NCBI RefSeq assembly: GCF_000701705.1
Contig: NZ_JNJP01000107.1
Location: 1 to 9,592, forward strand
Direction of reading: 5' to 3'
Source of the DNA: Bilophila wadsworthia ATCC 49260
GTDB lineage: Bacteria > Desulfobacterota > Desulfovibrionia > Desulfovibrionales > Desulfovibrionaceae
DNA length: 9,592 nucleotides
The notes below the pieces were generated by a model. It was not told where the DNA came from, searched no databases, and saw nothing but the letters and a program-made list of their open reading frames with translations. Positions 6,614-9,592 of this stretch are shown piece by piece; positions within the stretch are counted from its first letter, which is position 1, and every line of letters begins with the position of its first letter. The position numbers and the translations under genes are program-made.

Positions 6614-6755
6614 CTCCCTTTTCTCAAGGGGGATAGCCTTTTCTTCCGCTTTTCGGCATAACAGGATCCCCCGGACGGCAAACGTCATCTCCGAAACGAC
6701 GCCTGACGCCCGCAACGCCTCTCGGAAGGAGACAGGGGAAACGTTCCTCCCCGCA

Positions 6756-8147
6756 ATGCCCATGAAAAGAAAAACGAAAGTCCGGATCGCAAGATTCACC
6801 CGGCAAGTGCCTATCCTCCGCGAAATGCAGGCCCTGCGCAACGAAAGCGTGCTCCGCCTCGTCGTGCAGGCGGCCTTTGTCGGCGGCTGCACCGGAGGCG
6901 TCATCGGCGTGTTCCGCTGGCTCTATGATCACGGCAACGCGTGGATCGTCTCCACGCTCAGGCACGGCGCGGATGATCTCGCCACAGCGCTGATCGTCTT
7001 CGGCACGCTCATCCTGCTGGCGCTCATCGTGGGCCAGATGGTCAGGAAGGAGCCCCTCATCAGCGGCAGCGGCATCCCCCAGACGGAATTGGCGCTGGCC
7101 GGGCAGCTTCCCTATCCGGGATTCCGCATTGTAGCCTCCAAATTCGTCGGGACACTGCTGTCCCTGTCAGGCGGCCTCTCCGTGGGGCGCGAGGGCCCGA
7201 GCATCCAGATGGGCGCGGCCGTGGGCTGCGGTTTCGGACGGATCTTTCAAAAACTGACCGGCGAAGATCCGGGCCATGCCCCGCGCTTTCTCATCGCGGG
7301 CAGCGTCGCCGGGCTTGCCGCCGCCTTCGGCGCACCGTTCGCGGGGATGCTGTTCGCTTTTGAAGAGGTCAAAACCATCGTGACCGTGCCGCTGCTGCTG
7401 TTCACCGGCGTGGCCTCATTCTCCGCATGGTTCGTCATCACGATCCTGTTCGGCTTCGGGCTGGTGTTCCCCTTCTCGTCCATCCCATCCCTTGACTGGG
7501 GGCAGATGTGGCTCCCCGTGCTGTTCGGCGTGGGGACGGGGCTGTTCAGCGCCCTCTACAATACCGCCCTGCTCCGCGTGACGGAATTCCATGACCACCA
7601 AAAACTGGTCCCGGCCCCCCTCAAGCCGCTCCTGCCCTTCCTGCTCAGCGGTGTCCTGTTGTACGTCTATCCGCAGGTGCTCGTGGGCCTCGGCTATTCC
7701 ACAGCCGATCTCGGCGGGCTCACGCCCAACGGCCCGCTCCTGCTCGGCTCGGTGGCGCTCCTCCTGTTCGTCAAGATCATCTTCTCCATCCTGAGCTTCG
7801 CCTCCGGCGTGCCCGGCGGCCTGCTCATGCCCATGCTCGCCATCGGCAGCATGGTCGGCGCCGTGGGCGGGACCCTGCTCATCGGAAACGGTTTTTCCGC
7901 CGAACCGCAGCTTCCCGCGTATCTCGTGCTCGGCATGGCCGGCCTGTTCTCGGGCACGGTGCGGGCGCCCCTCACCGGCACGGCGCTGGTCGCGGAAATG
8001 TCCGGCGCGTTCCAGTGTCTGCCCGAAATGGCCATCGTCGCCTTCATCTCCACGGTCGTCGCCAACGGGGTCGGCTCGCCCCCGGTATACGACTCTCTGA
8101 AACGCCGCATCCTCGTGAACAAAAACGCCTCATCAAAAATCGAATAA
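6756..8147 (+). CDS. ClC-family chloride/proton antiporter
   Basis: Inner-membrane ClC transporter, 463 aa, near the length of E. coli ClcA (473), with no C-terminal CBS domains. Selectivity motifs are present: GSGIP (104-108), GREGPS (144-149) with the external gating glutamate E146, GVPGGLLMP (351-359, the GIFAP position, with Leu where ClcA has Phe357) and Y445 in PPVYDSL. FAFEEV at 200-205 supplies E204, equivalent to the internal proton glutamate E203 of ClcA, so antiport rather than channel activity is expected. Roles known for the family include acid resistance and anion homeostasis. The start is the first ATG of the frame. It lacks a well-placed Shine-Dalgarno: AAGGAG is about 25 nt upstream, with a possible hairpin (GGGGAA/TTCCTCCCC) between. 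It stands alone between two gaps. Confidence 0.95.
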   Translation: MPMKRKTKVRIARFTRQVPILREMQALRNESVLRLVVQAAFVGGCTGGVIGVFRWLYDHGNAWIVSTLRHGADDLATALIVFGTLILLALIVGQMVRKEPLISGSGIPQTELALAGQLPYPGFRIVASKFVGTLLSLSGGLSVGREGPSIQMGAAVGCGFGRIFQKLTGEDPGHAPRFLIAGSVAGLAAAFGAPFAGMLFAFEEVKTIVTVPLLLFTGVASFSAWFVITILFGFGLVFPFSSIPSLDWGQMWLPVLFGVGTGLFSALYNTALLRVTEFHDHQKLVPAPLKPLLPFLLSGVLLYVYPQVLVGLGYSTADLGGLTPNGPLLLGSVALLLFVKIIFSILSFASGVPGGLLMPMLAIGSMVGAVGGTLLIGNGFSAEPQLPAYLVLGMAGLFSGTVRAPLTGTALVAEMSGAFQCLPEMAIVAFISTVVANGVGSPPVYDSLKRRILVNKNASSKIE

Positions 8148-8173
8148 CAATTGGATATACTTCATTTTTTAAA

Positions 8174-8218
8174 AAAGGGCTTGCATTATTCCAAATAAAT
8201 ACGCTAAGCAAGACCTTT
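8174..8218. promoter_or_regulatory. Inverted repeat in the AT-rich gap before the PaaK-like gene
   Basis: AAAGGgCTTGC (8174-8184) and GCAAGaCCTTT (8208-8218) are complementary at 10 of 11 positions and flank a 23-nt AT-rich spacer. The gap 8148-8251 is far more AT-rich than its surroundings and is the likely promoter region of the PaaK-like gene. TATACT at 8156-8161 matches a -10 box at five of six positions, though no good -35 sits 16-18 bp upstream. The repeat could be a regulator site or a leader stem-loop; neither is proven. Confidence 0.35.
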
Positions 8219-8251
8219 CCCTGAATTCCAAACAGTACGGAGCATGATGAC

Positions 8252-9517
8252 ATGACCCGCAAAGACCGCACCGAAGGCATCTACAACCGCCGCGAAGTGC
8301 TCGACGAGAGCGAACGCCGCCAGTATTGCCTGATCCAGCTCAAGGACCTGCTCTCCTACGCCTACAGATATTCTGAAGACGTCAAGAAACGCTTTGACCG
8401 CGCCCAGTTCAACGTGGAGAAGTTCAAGACCCTTTCCGACATCAAGCACATCCCGCTGCTGAAAAAGAAAGAGCTCATCTTCCTCCAGTCCATCGGCCCC
8501 CGCCTCGGCGGCCTGCTGACCAAGGACATCGGCGAACTGAAGCGCATCTTCCTCTCGCCCGGCCCCATCTTCGACCCCGAAGACCGCATGGACGACTACT
8601 GGGGATACACCGAAGCCTTTTATTCCGTAGGGTTCCGCCCCGGAGACGTGGTTCAGGTAACCTTCAACTATCACCTGTCCCCGGCCGGGCTGATGTTTGA
8701 AGAGCCACTGCGCAACCTCGGCTGCGCCTCCATCCCGGCGGGCCCGACCGATCCCGGCACCCAGCTCGACATCATGCAGAAGCTGCGCGTGTCCGGCTAC
8801 GTGGGCACGGCGAGCTACCTGATGCACCTCGCCCAGAAGGCCGAGGAAAAGGGCATCAACCTGCGCAAGGATCTCTTTCAGGAAGTGGCTTTCGTCACCG
8901 GCGAACGCCTCTCCGAAAAGATGCGCAACCAGCTCGAAAAGAAGTTCGACATCATCCTTCGCCAGGGCTACGGCACGGCCGACGTGGGCTGCATCGGCTA
9001 CGAGTGCTTCCACAAGACCGGCCTGCACATCTCGAACCGCTGCTACGTGGAAATCTGCCATCCCGACACCGGCATCCCGTTGAAGGACGGCGAAGTGGGC
9101 GAAATCGTCGTGACCTCGTTCAACAAGACGTACCCGCTCATCCGCCTTGCCACGGGCGACCTGTCCTACATCGATCGCGCCCCCTGCGCCTGCGGGCGTA
9201 CCAGCCCGCGCCTCGGCAGCATCGTGGGCCGCGTGGACACCACCGCCCGCATCAAGGGCATGTTCGTCTACCCCCATCAGGTGGAACAGGTCATGGCCCG
9301 CTTCGAGGATATCAAGCGTTGGCAGATCGAGGTCATCAACCCCGGCGGCATCGACGAGATGATCCTCTATGTGGAAGCCAGCAACTTCCATCAGGAAGAC
9401 GAGCTGCTGCACCTCTTCCGCGAACGCATCAAGCTACGTCCGGAACTCAAGGTGCTTGCCCCCGGCACGCTGCCTCCGCAGATCAAGCCCATCGAAGACA
9501 AGCGCGAATGGGATTAG
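8252..9517 (+). CDS. PaaK-like adenylate-forming (phenylacetate-CoA ligase family) protein
   Basis: 421 aa, close to PaaK (about 430-440). PaaK enzymes activate aryl or acyl acids with ATP, then form CoA thioesters. Family features: DLLSYAYRYSEDVKKRF and the IPLLKKKEL block near the N-terminus; YGTAD (240-244) at the usual YG(L/T)(S/T)E site; LIRLATGD with D303; CACGRTSPRLG (312-322); GRVDTTARIKGMFVYPHQVE (327 on) at the hinge and C-terminal domain. C252, H259, C312 and C314 could bind a metal. The usual SSGTTG(K)P phosphate loop is replaced by SPGPIFDP (102-109), so ATP handling or substrate may differ, and calling it phenylacetate-CoA ligase would overreach. ATG 8252 is preceded by GGAG 9 nt upstream; ATGs at 8244 and 8247 run straight into a stop. 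A long hairpin begins 19 nt after its stop. Confidence 0.88.
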   Translation: MTRKDRTEGIYNRREVLDESERRQYCLIQLKDLLSYAYRYSEDVKKRFDRAQFNVEKFKTLSDIKHIPLLKKKELIFLQSIGPRLGGLLTKDIGELKRIFLSPGPIFDPEDRMDDYWGYTEAFYSVGFRPGDVVQVTFNYHLSPAGLMFEEPLRNLGCASIPAGPTDPGTQLDIMQKLRVSGYVGTASYLMHLAQKAEEKGINLRKDLFQEVAFVTGERLSEKMRNQLEKKFDIILRQGYGTADVGCIGYECFHKTGLHISNRCYVEICHPDTGIPLKDGEVGEIVVTSFNKTYPLIRLATGDLSYIDRAPCACGRTSPRLGSIVGRVDTTARIKGMFVYPHQVEQVMARFEDIKRWQIEVINPGGIDEMILYVEASNFHQEDELLHLFRERIKLRPELKVLAPGTLPPQIKPIEDKREWD

Positions 9518-9536
9518 TTTCCGTAGAGTGCTGAAT

Positions 9537-9592
9537 GTGGGGGAGGGGAGAGGGAAACTTTCTGAAGAAAGTTTCCCTCTCCCCTCCCCCAC
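9537..9592. repeat. Perfect 26-bp hairpin after the PaaK-like gene (element 4)
   Basis: Arms 9537-9562 and 9567-9592 are exact reverse complements, 26 bp, with a TGAA tetraloop. The outer arm is purine-rich (G5-A-G4-A-G-A-G3) and the inner core is AAACTTTC/GAAAGTTT. It begins 19 nt after the stop of the PaaK-like gene and ends exactly at the window edge, so neither a following U-tract nor further stem length can be judged. It probably marks the end of this transcript. Confidence 0.85.

Larger units (their letters stand above)
6369..6755. other. Gene-free structured interval before the ClC gene
   Basis: I see no convincing coding region in this interval; open frames here lack ribosome-binding sites and recognisable products. 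It contains two alternative hairpins at 6429-6462, a hairpin at 6478-6501 (AGCGTG/CACGCT with inner GAA/TTC) and a terminator-like structure at 6579-6613. From about 6614 to 6755 I see no clear promoter. A small RNA is possible but nothing identifies one. Confidence 0.5.

Noticed and set aside
6369..6755. Possible small protein genes in the pre-ClC interval
   Set aside because: Open frames in this interval overlap hairpins, lack ribosome-binding sites and give compositionally odd translations with no recognisable domain.
8161..8176. T6A6 run after the ClC gene as an intrinsic terminator
   Set aside because: No GC-rich stem precedes the T-run, and T6A6 alone would not terminate. It fits better as part of an AT-rich promoter region.
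8204..9412. Long minus-strand open frame of about 400 codons opposite the PaaK-like gene
   Set aside because: It is antisense to a gene with recognisable motifs. The His/Val/Ala/Asp-rich translation is a codon-bias shadow.
1..9592. CRISPR array, prophage, transposon or toxin-antitoxin system
   Set aside because: I found no regularly spaced repeats, no transposase or integrase motifs, no tRNA-like target and no small paired genes. All main genes have housekeeping-type composition.

Overview
The window looks like chromosomal DNA of a GC-rich (roughly 60% by eye) Gram-negative anaerobe. My best guess is a Desulfovibrionaceae member (Desulfovibrio/Bilophila-like). This rests on a complete Liv-type ABC operon, a PaaK-like ligase nearby, an MJ0042-type zinc-finger membrane protein, and long purine/pyrimidine-armed hairpins between genes. 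No phylogenetic marker is present, so the assignment is inference.

Left half (minus strand, 63-4905): a complete branched-chain amino acid type (HAAT family) ABC importer, transcribed livK-livH-livM-livG-livF. livH/livM and livM/livG overlap by ATGA. The two real gaps, livK-livH (197 bp) and livG-livF (145 bp), are both strongly structured: three consecutive stem-loops in the first and one long hairpin in the second. LivK captures ligand in the periplasm, LivH and LivM form the channel, and LivG and LivF hydrolyse ATP. A perfect 23-bp hairpin follows livF.

Right half (plus strand, 5231-9517): three genes diverge from livK across a 325-bp intergenic region. The first encodes a membrane protein with an N-terminal zinc ribbon, a disordered Pro-rich linker and a YIP1-like C-terminal membrane domain. 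The second is a ClC-family chloride/proton antiporter with both key glutamates. The third is a PaaK-like adenylate-forming protein whose usual SSGTTG nucleotide loop is replaced by SPGPIF. The 466-bp gap before the ClC gene has no credible gene but holds several hairpins and a strong terminator-like structure. The gap before the PaaK-like gene is AT-rich and holds an inverted repeat.

The genes are recognisable families in a mostly ordinary layout. The points most worth following are the recurring hairpin family at gene borders, the structured livK-livH spacer, and the PaaK-like protein with a rewritten P-loop close to a Liv transporter, which raises the question of whether the importer carries an organic acid rather than an amino acid. 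I see no tRNA, rRNA, CRISPR array, transposase or phage gene.
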